The notes: generated from the letters alone by a model not told the origin. DNA of 64,000 bases from Aurantiacibacter zhengii (GCF_003584125.1 NZ_QXFL01000001.1:1-64000); one strand, 5' to 3'; counted from the first letter of the stretch, positions 16,747 through 25,726 are shown. Translations and numbers: made by a program.

Positions 16747-18249
16747 ATGTCCAGCGCGCCCGATCCCACGCCCTATCCGCTCGATCACCTCGCCATGCGC
16801 GGGGCTGGTACGGATGCGGCGCTGGTCCTGCGCGGCGAAACGCTTAGCTGGAATGGCTTAAGAAGCCGTGTCGCGCACCTTGCGGGCTGGCTTGCGGGGC
16901 AGGTGCCGGAAAAGGGAGCGCGGGTGGCGACATGGGCCGCGAAGGGGGAACTCACTTGCCTGATGCCGCTGGCCGCAGCGCGTGCGGGGCTCGTCCACGT
17001 GCCCATCAACCCGCTGCTAAAGCGCGCCCAGGTTGGCCATATCCTTTCCGATAGCGGCGCCAGCCTGCTGATCGCGAACGCGGCCAGGCTCGCCTCGCTG
17101 GAGGAGGGCGATGTGCCTGCTGCCTGTTCGCAGATGGAGGAAAAGTCCGCTCTCGACGCGGCAGCGGGGGCGGAGCCGCTGGAGATGCTTTCCGAGGCCG
17201 ATCCGGACGAGCTTTGCGCCATCCTCTACACCAGCGGATCCACTGGCAGGCCCAAGGGCGTGATGCTGAGCCATGCGAACATGTGGCTGGGCGCGGTCAG
17301 CGTGGCGCACTACCTCGGCATGGCGGCAGACGACGTGACGCTGGCCGTGCTGCCGCTAAGCTTCGACTATGGCCAGAACCAGCTGCTCTCCACTTGGTAT
17401 GCCGGTGGCAGCGCGGTGCCGCTCGATTACCTCACTCCGCGTGACGTCATCAAGGCATGCGCCCGCCATGGCATCACGACGCTGGCCGCCGTGCCGCCGC
17501 TTTGGGTGCAACTGGTGGGGCAGGAATGGCCACAGGAGGCCGTGGAGGGGATGCGGCGTCTGACCAACAGCGGCGGCGCGCTCACCGTGGACCTGGTGCG
17601 CGACCTGAGACGGATTTTTCCCGATGCACGCCTGTTCCCCATGTACGGCCTGACCGAAGCCTTTCGCTCGACTTATCTCGATCCCGATCTGGTGGACGAT
17701 CACCCGACCTCGATGGGCCGCGCCATTCCCTTTGCGGAAATACTGGTCGTCAACGGTCGCGGAGAGGTTCACGAAGAGGGCGAACTGGTTCACTGCGGTC
17801 CACTTGTGGCGCAAGGCTACTGGCAGGATCCAGAACGCACCGCGCAACGATTCAAGCCTGCACCAGCGGCCTCGGAATACGGCGGGATGGCGGTATGGTC
17901 TGGCGACAACGTGCGGCGGGCGGACGATGGTCTGCTCTATTTCGTCGGCCGTGACGATGCCATGATCAAGAGCGCGGGCAACCGTATCAGCCCGCAGGAG
18001 ATAGAGGAGGTCGCTATCGCGACAGGACTGGCGGACGAGGCGGTGGCGCTTGGCGTTCCCGATGAGAAACTGGGGCACGCCATCCATCTGGTCGTGCGGG
18101 GTTCCGGCGACGAGGAAGCCCTGCGTGCCGCCTTGCGGAGCGAACTCCCCAATTTCATGCAGCCTGCCGTCGTTCGTTGGGTGGAGGCGATGCCGCTCAA
18201 TCCCAACGGCAAGATCGACAGGGCCAGGCTGGCGAGGGACGCGGCATGA
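16747..18249 (+). CDS. Acyl-CoA ligase (AMP-forming), exosortase A system-associated
   Basis: ANL-superfamily adenylating enzyme of 500 residues. It activates a carboxylic acid as an acyl-AMP and transfers it to CoA or a carrier protein. Core motifs are ILYTSGSTGRPKGVMLSH (P-loop), YGLTEAF, YFVGRDDAMIKSAGNRISPQEIEE and the catalytic lysine near NPNGKIDRARLA at the C-terminus. It belongs to the XrtA-linked ligase family (TIGR03098 from memory). It opens the plus-strand arm of the locus and overlaps the decarboxylase start (ATGA). The acid it uses is unknown. Together with the ACP on the other arm it forms a plausible loading pair. Confidence 0.92.
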   Translation: MSSAPDPTPYPLDHLAMRGAGTDAALVLRGETLSWNGLRSRVAHLAGWLAGQVPEKGARVATWAAKGELTCLMPLAAARAGLVHVPINPLLKRAQVGHILSDSGASLLIANAARLASLEEGDVPAACSQMEEKSALDAAAGAEPLEMLSEADPDELCAILYTSGSTGRPKGVMLSHANMWLGAVSVAHYLGMAADDVTLAVLPLSFDYGQNQLLSTWYAGGSAVPLDYLTPRDVIKACARHGITTLAAVPPLWVQLVGQEWPQEAVEGMRRLTNSGGALTVDLVRDLRRIFPDARLFPMYGLTEAFRSTYLDPDLVDDHPTSMGRAIPFAEILVVNGRGEVHEEGELVHCGPLVAQGYWQDPERTAQRFKPAPAASEYGGMAVWSGDNVRRADDGLLYFVGRDDAMIKSAGNRISPQEIEEVAIATGLADEAVALGVPDEKLGHAIHLVVRGSGDEEALRAALRSELPNFMQPAVVRWVEAMPLNPNGKIDRARLARDAA

Positions 18250-19472
18250 AGGCGCTCGGTCCGATCCCTCCTGAATTCTCCGCGATAGATGGCGAACTGG
18301 CCATTGGTGGACGACGCGCCAGCGCGCTGGTGAAGGAGGCCGGCGACACCCCCCTGTTCGTCTATTCGCGCGAGATCATCGAACACCAAATCGCGGGCCT
18401 GCGCAAGGTAATGCCCGAACGGTTGAACATTCATTACGCCATGAAAGCAAACCCTTATGGGCCATTGCTAGAATTCTTGGCAGATCTGGTCGATGGCCTC
18501 GACATCGCTTCGTCCGGCGAACTGGAGCAGGCGCGGGAGGCCGGATATTTACCCCGGGAAATCAGCTTTGCCGGACCGGGAAAGCGCGACCGCGAACTGT
18601 GGGCGGCCATCCGCGCCGGTGTGACCCTGAATATCGAATCGGAGAACGAGGCACAGCGCGCCTTGCAGATGGGGAAGGAGCTTGGCGTCATCCCGAGGAT
18701 GGCGATCCGCGTGAACCCCACGTTCGAATTGCGCGGTTCGGGGATGAAAATGGGCGGGGGTGCCAAGCCATTTGGCGTCGACGCTGACCGCGTGCCCGAT
18801 CTTGCCCGCAGGATCGTGGATGCCGGCGCAAACTGGCGCGGGTTTCATATCTATTCGGGCAGCCAGGCTCTTGATGCAGAGGCCCTGATAGAAGCGCAGG
18901 GCCATGTCCTTGATCTCGCGGCGCAGCTGGCGAGGGACGCGGGCGTGGAAGTGCCGCACCTCAACATGGGCGGCGGTTTCGGTATTCCCTATTTCGACAA
19001 GGATAGGCCGCTGGATATTACTGCCATCGGTGCCGCTCTGGCGCAGCGCTTTGCCGCGCTTCCGGAAGTGCTGGAAAAGACGAAGTTCGCCATCGAACTC
19101 GGGCGTTATCTGGTCGGGGAAGCGGGCGTCTATCTCACGCGCATCGTGGACCGGAAGGAAAGCCACGGCACTACCTACCTGATCACCGACGGGGGCCTGC
19201 ACCACCAGCTTGCCGCGTCAGGCAACTTCGGCACCGTGGTGCGCCGCAATTACCCCGCCGCAATAGTCACGCGCTTCGATGACGAGCCGGAGGAGGTCGT
19301 CAACGTGGTCGGTTGTCTGTGTACGCCGCTGGACCGCCTGGCCGACGCGGCTCACTTGCCGCGTGCCGAGGTGGGAGACTTGGTCGCGATTTTCTGCGCC
19401 GGAGCCTATGGTGCCAGCGCCAGTCCGGCGACGTTCCTGGGGCAGGGTGCGGCACGCGAGATGCTTGTCTGA
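18246..19472 (+). CDS. PLP-dependent decarboxylase, exosortase A system-associated
   Basis: Fold-type III PLP decarboxylase related to diaminopimelate and ornithine decarboxylases (TIGR03099 family from memory), 408 residues. The PLP lysine is Lys67 in HYAMKANPYGPLLEFL. The phosphate-binding glycines are in NMGGGFGIPY. The partner-subunit cysteine lies in IFCAGAYGASAS near the C-terminus. It starts at ATG 18246, overlapping the ligase stop. It probably decarboxylates an amino acid, or a carrier-bound amino acid, in the same side pathway as the ligase and ACP. It is not lysA itself, judging by locus and N-terminal extension. Confidence 0.92.
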   Translation: MKALGPIPPEFSAIDGELAIGGRRASALVKEAGDTPLFVYSREIIEHQIAGLRKVMPERLNIHYAMKANPYGPLLEFLADLVDGLDIASSGELEQAREAGYLPREISFAGPGKRDRELWAAIRAGVTLNIESENEAQRALQMGKELGVIPRMAIRVNPTFELRGSGMKMGGGAKPFGVDADRVPDLARRIVDAGANWRGFHIYSGSQALDAEALIEAQGHVLDLAAQLARDAGVEVPHLNMGGGFGIPYFDKDRPLDITAIGAALAQRFAALPEVLEKTKFAIELGRYLVGEAGVYLTRIVDRKESHGTTYLITDGGLHHQLAASGNFGTVVRRNYPAAIVTRFDDEPEEVVNVVGCLCTPLDRLADAAHLPRAEVGDLVAIFCAGAYGASASPATFLGQGAAREMLV

Positions 19473-19507
19473 AGGACGAGCGCAAAATCGTCCCGGAATA
19501 GTACAGG

Positions 19508-19549
19508 CCTTCACAAAATCCGCTTCCAGCGGGGTTTTGGGTGTGAAGG
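19508..19549. repeat. Long imperfect inverted repeat before the polysaccharide operon
   Basis: Outer arms CCTTCACA (19508-19515) and TGTGAAGG (19542-19549) are perfect. Inside them AAAA/TTTT and CCGC/GCGG also pair around a TTCCA loop. It lies in the 193-base gap between the decarboxylase and the export lipoprotein gene. It has no trailing T tract, so it is unlikely to be a simple terminator. It may be an operator or an mRNA leader stem. The rest of this gap holds nothing else I can name. Confidence 0.55.
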
Positions 19550-19665
19550 CTAACGCAATGTTCACCCTTTTTCGCGACAACCCCTGACCGGATCCCGGGC
19601 TGTCTGCCTGCGTGGCTTCTAAGGCCGCGCCTGCCAGCCCACTCAAGTTCGCGAAGGACGCATCG

Positions 19666-20310
19666 ATGCGCAAGACAAAGTCCGCAACTCTCCTGTTTGC
19701 TTCGGCAAGCCTCGCTATCGGCCTGTCCGGCTGCGCGGGTGCTGCCTCCGGGCCGGAGCTGGAGCCGGCTCGGTTTGTCGCCATGCAGGAAGGGCCGGGC
19801 GAGGAATATGTGATCGGTCCGCTCGACAAGTTGACCGTCCACGTCTGGCGCAACGACGAACTGGGCGCCGAGGTCCAGGTGCGGCCCGATGGCCGCATCA
19901 CCACGCCGCTGGTGGCGGACATGCCTGCGGTGGGCAAGACGCCCACCATGCTGGCGGAGGACATCCGCCTCCAGCTTTCGCAATACATCGAAGAGCCACT
20001 GGTGACCGTGATCGTCAACGAATTTGCCGGCACCTTCAGCCAGCAGGTGCGGATCGTGGGCGCGACGGCGCAGCCGGCCTCGATCCCCTACCGCGCCAAC
20101 ATGACGCTGCTGGATGCGATGATCTCCGTCGGTGGCCTGTCCGAATATGCGGCCGGCAATCGCGCCACGCTGATCCGCTTCGATCGTCAGTCCGGCAGCC
20201 AGAAGGAATACGCGCTGCGCCTGTCCGACCTGCTGCGCCGCGGCGACAGCGATGCGAACGTGATGCTGCGCCCCGGCGACGTCATCATCATTCCAGAGAG
20301 CATGTTCTAA
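19666..20310 (+). CDS. XrtA-system polysaccharide export lipoprotein (Wza-like)
   Basis: Outer-membrane polysaccharide export protein of the Wza/GumB family in its PEP-CTERM-locus form, 214 residues. It begins MRKTKSATLL with a signal peptide and lipobox LSGC at Cys21. The Poly_export (SBB) domain follows: YVIGPLDKLTVHVWRNDEL, VRPDGRITTPLVADMPAVGKT, then a SLBB-like part (RIVGATAQPASIPYRANMTLLDAMISVGGLSEY) and VMLRPGDVIIIPESMF. ATG 19666 is preceded by GAAGGA; the upstream frame is not expected to be translated. It should form the outer channel through which the chain-length factor and kinase pass polymer. Confidence 0.94.
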   Translation: MRKTKSATLLFASASLAIGLSGCAGAASGPELEPARFVAMQEGPGEEYVIGPLDKLTVHVWRNDELGAEVQVRPDGRITTPLVADMPAVGKTPTMLAEDIRLQLSQYIEEPLVTVIVNEFAGTFSQQVRIVGATAQPASIPYRANMTLLDAMISVGGLSEYAAGNRATLIRFDRQSGSQKEYALRLSDLLRRGDSDANVMLRPGDVIIIPESMF

Positions 20311-20317
20311 GGAAGGT

Positions 20318-20323
20318 ATGTAA
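20318..20323 (+). other. ATG-TAA start-stop codon pair ahead of the chain-length gene
   Basis: AAGGAAGG is followed by ATG (20318-20320) and then directly TAA. This ATG is in frame with the chain-length factor gene and has the better ribosome binding spacing. The first usable start after the TAA is TTG 20327. It is either a mutated original start, a regulatory minimal open reading frame, or a base-call error. Confidence 0.7.
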
Positions 20324-20326
20324 GCT

Positions 20327-21844
20327 TTGCACCAGCTTCTCGAAGAACTGCGCGGTGGCATCTGGGCGATCTGGAACCGTCGCTGGCTGGCCCTCGGGGT
20401 CGCCTGGGGCGTCTGCCTGCTGGGGTGGCTGGTCGTTGCGCTGATACCCAACAGGTACGAGAGCGAGACCCGCATCTTCGTACAATTGGACGACGTGCTG
20501 GCCGAACAGATCGGCATCGGCGCCGCCAGCCGGGCACGCGATATCGACCGTATTCGCCAGACCCTGGTGAGCTCGGTCAACCTCGAGACGGTAGTCCGCT
20601 CCACGCGCATCGGGGACGGCGTGACATCCCCCACTGAGATGGAAGCCGCGATCGAGCGGCTGACCAAGGACATCGAGGTGGTGAGCGAAGGCGAGAACAT
20701 CTTCGAGATCACCGCTTCCAGCGCTCGCAGCGACCTCTCCGATTCCGATAACGCCGAACTGGCGCAGGTTATCGCGCAGCGGATGATCGACATTTTCCGC
20801 GAGGAGAACCTCGGCGGGGCGCGGGGCGACATGGAGGAATCTATCGAGTTTCTGAACCAGCAGCTGGCTGCTCGCGAAGCCGAACTCGCCGCTGCCGAGG
20901 AACGCCGCCTGGCCTTCGAGACAGCCCATCCCGAATTGATCGGCGGGGCGCAGGCCATTGCTACCCAGTTGAATGCCACGCGCGGCGAACTGCGCGCGGT
21001 CGAGGCCGACCTTGCCGCTTCGCAAAGCGCGTTGGCTGGGCTCGAGGGCCAGATATCGAGCACGCCGCGTTTCATCGTCACACCGGGTGCTGGCGGCCCG
21101 CAGGCATCGCTCGCCCAGGCCCAGGCGCAGCTTGCCGCCCTCGAAGCGCGCGGCTTGACGGACGAGCACCCCGACATGGTTGCCGCCCGCCGCACCGTCG
21201 CATCCTTGCGTGAGCAGGCGCAGGCCGCAGGGCCTTCCGGCGGCACACTGAACCCTGCCTACAGCACTCTCCAGTCGATGTACGTGGAGCGTCAGGCCAA
21301 CGTGCAGTCGCTGCAATCGCGGGCAGCTGCCCTGCGTTCGGAAATCGCATCGATCACGGCCAATCAGGCACTGGAACCCGGCGCCGCTGCCGAAGCCCAG
21401 CGCATCAGCCGCGATTATGACGTGCTGCGCCAGCAGTATGACCAGCTTTTGCAGGATCGCGAGGAGTTGCGGCTGCGCGGCCAGGTGGAAAACGAGCGCA
21501 GCGCGGTGCAGTTCGAGGTTGTCGATCCACCAACGACACCGCGCAAGCCTGCGGCACCCAACCGTCCGCTGCTGCTGCTGGGCGTCCTGATCGTGGGCCT
21601 GGGCGCGGGTGGGGGCACGGCCTTCGCGGTGAGCAAGCTTGGCTCCACCTTCGCCACGGCAAACCAGCTGGAGCGAGCCTTCGGACTGCCGGTGATCGGG
21701 ACGATCACGCACACCTTCACCGAGGCAGGCCGCGAATTACGCGCCAAGCGCCTCAAGTACTTCGCCGCCGGGGTAGGGGGCCTTGGCATGCTGTTCGTGG
21801 TGCTGATGGGCGTGGAATTCGTCCAGCGCGGCATGGTGGCATGA
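20327..21844 (+). CDS. XrtA-system polysaccharide chain length determinant
   Basis: Wzz/PCP-type inner-membrane protein that sets polymer length, 505 residues. There is a first membrane helix at about residues 20-40 (WLALGVAWGVCLLGWLVVAL) and an N-terminal Wzz domain (NRYESETRIFVQLDDVL). A long periplasmic coiled coil spans about residues 160-390, rich in Ala, Glu, Gln and Leu. The C-terminal part has the PPTTPRKPAAPNRP motif preceding the second helix, then a further helix near the end (YFAAGVGGLGMLFVVLMGVEF). The apparent start is TTG 20327, because an in-frame ATG nine bases earlier is followed at once by TAA. It works with the tyrosine kinase encoded next. Confidence 0.92.
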   Translation: MHQLLEELRGGIWAIWNRRWLALGVAWGVCLLGWLVVALIPNRYESETRIFVQLDDVLAEQIGIGAASRARDIDRIRQTLVSSVNLETVVRSTRIGDGVTSPTEMEAAIERLTKDIEVVSEGENIFEITASSARSDLSDSDNAELAQVIAQRMIDIFREENLGGARGDMEESIEFLNQQLAAREAELAAAEERRLAFETAHPELIGGAQAIATQLNATRGELRAVEADLAASQSALAGLEGQISSTPRFIVTPGAGGPQASLAQAQAQLAALEARGLTDEHPDMVAARRTVASLREQAQAAGPSGGTLNPAYSTLQSMYVERQANVQSLQSRAAALRSEIASITANQALEPGAAAEAQRISRDYDVLRQQYDQLLQDREELRLRGQVENERSAVQFEVVDPPTTPRKPAAPNRPLLLLGVLIVGLGAGGGTAFAVSKLGSTFATANQLERAFGLPVIGTITHTFTEAGRELRAKRLKYFAAGVGGLGMLFVVLMGVEFVQRGMVA

Positions 21845-21857
21845 GGGAGAGCGGACG

Positions 21858-22862
21858 ATGACCGATCAAAGCAACACGCCCGAGCCGCCGAAGTCTCTGC
21901 TCGAACGCGCCGAAAGCATGTTCGGACTGGCAGGGTACAAGCCTGCAAAGGTTCCGCGCGAGCTGAAGAAGCCGGTGAACCGCCGTCCCAAGCGGGCGAC
22001 GCCCAAGGCGAAAGCGCCTGAGGCGATCTCTGCTGAACCGGCGCAGCCTGCTTCCGCGCCCGTCGCTGCGCCAGCGCCGGAGGCGGCACTATCGCCCGCT
22101 CCGGTCTACGAAGATGTAACGTTCAGCGACACCGTCCACCCGATCGATCGCGATTGCCTGCTCCGCTATGGGCTGATCAACCCCGAAGGTCAGGTGTCGG
22201 AGCTGCTGGAGGAGTTCCGCATCGTGAAGCGGCAGGTGCTGCAGTCGGTGCGCCAGGCGCAGGACAAGCGCACGGATGGGCTGGCGCAGCGCGTGCTTGT
22301 CTGTTCGCCGCACCCCGACGAGGGCAAGAGCTATTGCGCGGTGAACCTGGCGCTGGCGCTGGCAGCGGAAAAGGACTGCGAAGTGCTGCTGGTGGATGCC
22401 GATTTCGCCAAGCCCTCTGTCCTCAAGATGCTGGGCCTGCCCAAGGGGCCGGGCTTCATGGACGTTCTGGCACGTGACGACTTGATGGTAGAGGACTGCG
22501 TCCTCAACACCGATATCGCCGGCCTGTATGTCCTGCCTGCTGGCAACCATACCACTTTGGACAGCGAATACCTTGCCAGCCATCGCACGGCGGAAGTGCT
22601 TGATCGCCTGACCCGCGCCGCGCCCAGGCGCATCGTCATTTTCGACAGCCCGCCCGCCCTGGCCGCATCTCAGGCGGCCGAACTGGCCAACCATGTGGGG
22701 CAGGCCATCGTGGTGGCCCGCGCGGATCGCACGGGCCAGAACGCGCTGGAAGATGCCCTGACCCTGCTTTCGTCCTGTCCTGATCTCAAGCTGCTGCTGA
22801 ACGCAGCCCATTTCAGCCCCAGCGGGCGCCGCTTTGGCGCCTATTACGGGGAGGAGGTTTGA
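21858..22862 (+). CDS. XrtA-associated tyrosine autokinase (BY-kinase-like)
   Basis: Cytoplasmic P-loop tyrosine autokinase partner of the chain-length factor, 334 residues. The first 85 residues are a basic then Ala/Pro-rich linker. Walker A is CSPHPDEGKSYCAVNL (about residues 149-164) with the family's altered P-G-E-G-K-S loop; Walker A' is EVLLVDADFAKPS. FDSPPALAASQAAEL gives the Walker B-like region. The tyrosine-rich C-terminal tail of other BY-kinases is short here (only YY in GAYYGEEV). Opening/closing of the export machine through autophosphorylation is the family role. ATG 21858 follows GAGAGCGGACG. The next gene starts on its TGA. Confidence 0.93.
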   Translation: MTDQSNTPEPPKSLLERAESMFGLAGYKPAKVPRELKKPVNRRPKRATPKAKAPEAISAEPAQPASAPVAAPAPEAALSPAPVYEDVTFSDTVHPIDRDCLLRYGLINPEGQVSELLEEFRIVKRQVLQSVRQAQDKRTDGLAQRVLVCSPHPDEGKSYCAVNLALALAAEKDCEVLLVDADFAKPSVLKMLGLPKGPGFMDVLARDDLMVEDCVLNTDIAGLYVLPAGNHTTLDSEYLASHRTAEVLDRLTRAAPRRIVIFDSPPALAASQAAELANHVGQAIVVARADRTGQNALEDALTLLSSCPDLKLLLNAAHFSPSGRRFGAYYGEEV

Positions 22863-24547
22863 TGGCCGTGCTCGCCAAGTTTACCACCACCGCCAGCCTG
22901 GCGCTCGCGCTCGCGCTCTTGCCCGGTTCGGCGCTGGCCCAGCAGCAGGAACCGGCCGCTGCATCCGCCGCGCAGGACGGCGCCGATGCCGGGCGCGACG
23001 AACGTACCCGGCGCGCCGACATTGCGCCCTATATCGAGGCATCGCAGGTCGTTACTGCGCAGTTGCAGCCGGGCGACGACGTGCTCACCTACACGCAGCT
23101 TGCCGCGGGCGTGGATGCGACAATCGCCGGTCGCAACAGCGCCGCCTCGGCCTCCCTGCGGTACGAGCGGGATATCGGCTACGGCGATGCAGTGGATAGC
23201 GATACGGTTTCGGGCATCGCCCGCGCGTCGGTCGGCCTGGTGCGCCAGGGGATCACGCTGGAAGCGGGTGGTCTCGCTTCTCGCACCAGCGTCGATGCAA
23301 GCGGTTTCAGTTCTATCGGCCAGATCGGGGGGAACGAGGATTCCACCAGCCAGATCTATTCGGTCTATGCCGGCCCCTCCGTGCAGACGCGGTCCGGCCC
23401 GGTCGAGATCAGCGGGCAGTACCGCCTCGGCTATACCCGGGTGGAATCGCCCGATGCTGTGGTCGTCGCCCCGGGCGAGGACGCGGTTGATATCTTCGAT
23501 GACAGCGTAACCCACAACGCCGCGCTCCGCGTCGGGTTGGCACCCGGCACCGTAGCTCCGGTCGGTGTCGGAGTAGGAGCCGGGTGGAACCGGCAGGATA
23601 TCTCCAACCTCGATCAGCGCATTGATGACAAGTATGTTCGCGGCGACGTGACCCTGCCAGTCTCGCCCAACGTGGCCCTCGTGGCCGGTGTGGGATTCGA
23701 GGATGTTGAAGTCTCCAGCCGCAACGCATTGCTGGACGAGAACGACAATCCCGTAATCGGCCCGGACGGTCGCCTCGTCACCGACGACAGCCAGCCACGC
23801 CAGATCGCTTACCAGACCGATGGCCTGATCTGGGACGTGGGCGTCATGTGGCGACCCAGCCGCCGCACATCGCTGTCAGCCACGGTGGGCCGCCGCTACG
23901 GCTCCACCACCTATTACGGCTCGCTGTCCTATTCGCCCAATGCGAACTCGGGGCTCAGCGTTGCGGTGTACGACAATATCACCGGCTTCGGCGGACAGCT
24001 GACCGATGCAATCGACCTGCTTGGCACCGATTTCCAAGCGGTGCGTAACCCGATCTCTGGCGATCTGGGTGGCTGCGTGATCGGCGTGACCGGCAACAAC
24101 TGTACCCTGGCACAGCTCAATTCGCTGCGGTCCTCGGTCTTCCGCAATCGCGGCGTTTCGGCCAGCTATTCCGCCGTCGCCGGGCGCACCAGCTTCGGCC
24201 TGGGTGCGGGTTACGATCGGCGCAGTTTCATCGGCGGCGAGAATACCGTGCTGGCCAGCATCGATGGCGTAGTGGACGAAAGCTACTACGTCGCGGCCAA
24301 TATCGCGCACCAGCTGGACCGCAATTCCGGCCTGTCCGCCGGGGCCTATGCCAGCTGGTTCGATGCAGGCGCAGGCGATCTGGGTGACGGCATCGGCTAC
24401 TCCGCTTCTCTCGCCTACAACCGCGACATCTGGCGTGGACTGACCGGCGTTGCCGCCGTCGGCATCGATGGCATCAGCCGCGACGACGATCTTACCGACT
24501 ATTCTTCCGCTTCGGCCCTCCTGGGCCTTCGCTACACGTTTGACTGA
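22862..24547 (+). CDS. PEP-CTERM/XrtA system-associated beta-barrel-like outer membrane protein
   Basis: A 561-residue secreted protein of the family TIGR03016 (from memory), found only at XrtA polysaccharide loci. The signal peptide ends GSALAQQQ. The rest consists of alternating-residue beta strands rich in Gly, Tyr, Ser and Asp, ending in ALLGLRYTFD, a typical outer-membrane barrel C-terminus with terminal aromatic residue. ATG 22862 shares a base with the kinase stop (TGATG) and sits behind GGGGAGGAGG. It could be an outer-membrane porin for polymer, comparable to AlgE or PgaA barrels, but the mechanism is inferred. It lies between the kinase and ATPase genes. Confidence 0.88.
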   Translation: MAVLAKFTTTASLALALALLPGSALAQQQEPAAASAAQDGADAGRDERTRRADIAPYIEASQVVTAQLQPGDDVLTYTQLAAGVDATIAGRNSAASASLRYERDIGYGDAVDSDTVSGIARASVGLVRQGITLEAGGLASRTSVDASGFSSIGQIGGNEDSTSQIYSVYAGPSVQTRSGPVEISGQYRLGYTRVESPDAVVVAPGEDAVDIFDDSVTHNAALRVGLAPGTVAPVGVGVGAGWNRQDISNLDQRIDDKYVRGDVTLPVSPNVALVAGVGFEDVEVSSRNALLDENDNPVIGPDGRLVTDDSQPRQIAYQTDGLIWDVGVMWRPSRRTSLSATVGRRYGSTTYYGSLSYSPNANSGLSVAVYDNITGFGGQLTDAIDLLGTDFQAVRNPISGDLGGCVIGVTGNNCTLAQLNSLRSSVFRNRGVSASYSAVAGRTSFGLGAGYDRRSFIGGENTVLASIDGVVDESYYVAANIAHQLDRNSGLSAGAYASWFDAGAGDLGDGIGYSASLAYNRDIWRGLTGVAAVGIDGISRDDDLTDYSSASALLGLRYTFD

Positions 24548-24571
24548 AGGGTCATCAAGGAGACCAGACCC

Positions 24572-25726
24572 ATGTTCGATAACTTTTATGGCCTCACCGG
24601 CAAGCCTTTCCAGCTGACGCCCGATCCGGAATTCTACTTCCGTTCGATCACGCATCGCAAAGCCTTGTCCTACCTTGGCTATGGCCTGGCGCAGGGCGAA
24701 GGTTTCATCGTGATCACCGGCGAGGTTGGATCCGGCAAGTCGACGCTTGTCGCGCACATGATGGAGAGCCTGGACGAAAGCCAGGTCACCGTGGCGCAGA
24801 TCGTGACGAGCAAGCTGGACGGCGAAGAGATCGTCCACGTCGTCGCTCGCAGCTTCGGCCTCGATATCGAGGGGCACGACAAGGCGACCGCGCTGACCGA
24901 GATCGAAAGTTTCCTGCACGAGGAAGCCCGCGAGGGTCGCCGCTGCCTGCTGGTAATGGACGAATCGCAGAACCTTTCCGTCTCTGCCCTCGAAGAACTG
25001 CGCATGCTATCGAACTTCCAGCTGGGCAACCACCCACTGTTGCAGACGCTGCTGCTGGGTCAGCCCGAGTTCCGCGCCACGATCCAGAGCGATCCGGGAC
25101 TGGAGCAGCTACGTCAGCGTGTGATCGCCGCGCACCACCTGGAGCCGATGCAGAAGGGCGAGATCGAGCCTTACATCATCCACCGCCTGAAGAAGGTTGG
25201 CTGGGACGGCAATCCCGCTTTCGACCAGCGCGTGTTCACCGAACTGTACGAAGCGAGCGGCGGCATTCCGCGCCGGGTCAACCAGGTCGCCAACCGCCTG
25301 CTGCTGCTGGGCGCCGTCGAGGAGCGCAGCCGCATCGACGCGGCCATGCTGCAGAACGTGCTGGCCGAAATGGAGGCCGAGCGCGCATTCCCGGAAGCCG
25401 CACCTGCACCCATGCCCAAGGCGGAGGTGAGCTACGAACCGGTAAAGGCTATGCCCACCACGCCGCGCGTCGATAAGGAAATGCTCGAGGAATACCTCGC
25501 CGAACGCGATGCCCAGATTGCCGAATTGCAGCAGGCCATTGTCGAAATGGCAGAGCAGCGTGAGACCGATATCGAAGAGAAGGTGAATCCGGAAATCGAG
25601 ACCCTGCGCGCCCAGCTCGCCCGGGTGGAGGCCAAGTGTTTCGAGCAGGAACGCACGATCCGCCAGACCCTGACGATGCTGATCGACTGGATCGAAAGCG
25701 AAATGGATTCCAGCAAGGCCGCTTGA
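24572..25726 (+). CDS. XrtA/PEP-CTERM system-associated AAA ATPase (ExeA-like)
   Basis: Cytoplasmic or membrane-peripheral ATPase of 384 residues, of the ExeA/GspA-like class (TIGR03015 from memory). It begins MFDNFYGLTGKPFQLTPDPEFYF, a family hallmark. Walker A is ITGEVGSGKSTL (about residues 48-59) and Walker B is CLLVMDESQNL. QLGNHPLLQTLLLGQPEF and GGIPRRVNQVANRLLLLGAVE give the sensor regions. The last 80 residues form a coiled coil (LEEYLAERDAQIAELQQAIVE). It probably energises or positions the export apparatus. It starts at ATG 24572 behind AAGGAGA, 24 bases after the barrel gene. Confidence 0.92.
   Translation: MFDNFYGLTGKPFQLTPDPEFYFRSITHRKALSYLGYGLAQGEGFIVITGEVGSGKSTLVAHMMESLDESQVTVAQIVTSKLDGEEIVHVVARSFGLDIEGHDKATALTEIESFLHEEAREGRRCLLVMDESQNLSVSALEELRMLSNFQLGNHPLLQTLLLGQPEFRATIQSDPGLEQLRQRVIAAHHLEPMQKGEIEPYIIHRLKKVGWDGNPAFDQRVFTELYEASGGIPRRVNQVANRLLLLGAVEERSRIDAAMLQNVLAEMEAERAFPEAAPAPMPKAEVSYEPVKAMPTTPRVDKEMLEEYLAERDAQIAELQQAIVEMAEQRETDIEEKVNPEIETLRAQLARVEAKCFEQERTIRQTLTMLIDWIESEMDSSKAA

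Noticed and set aside
18177-18245. Upstream extension of the decarboxylase gene
   Set aside because: The extension lies inside the ligase gene; ATG 18246 forms an ATGA overlap and gives the conserved N-terminus.
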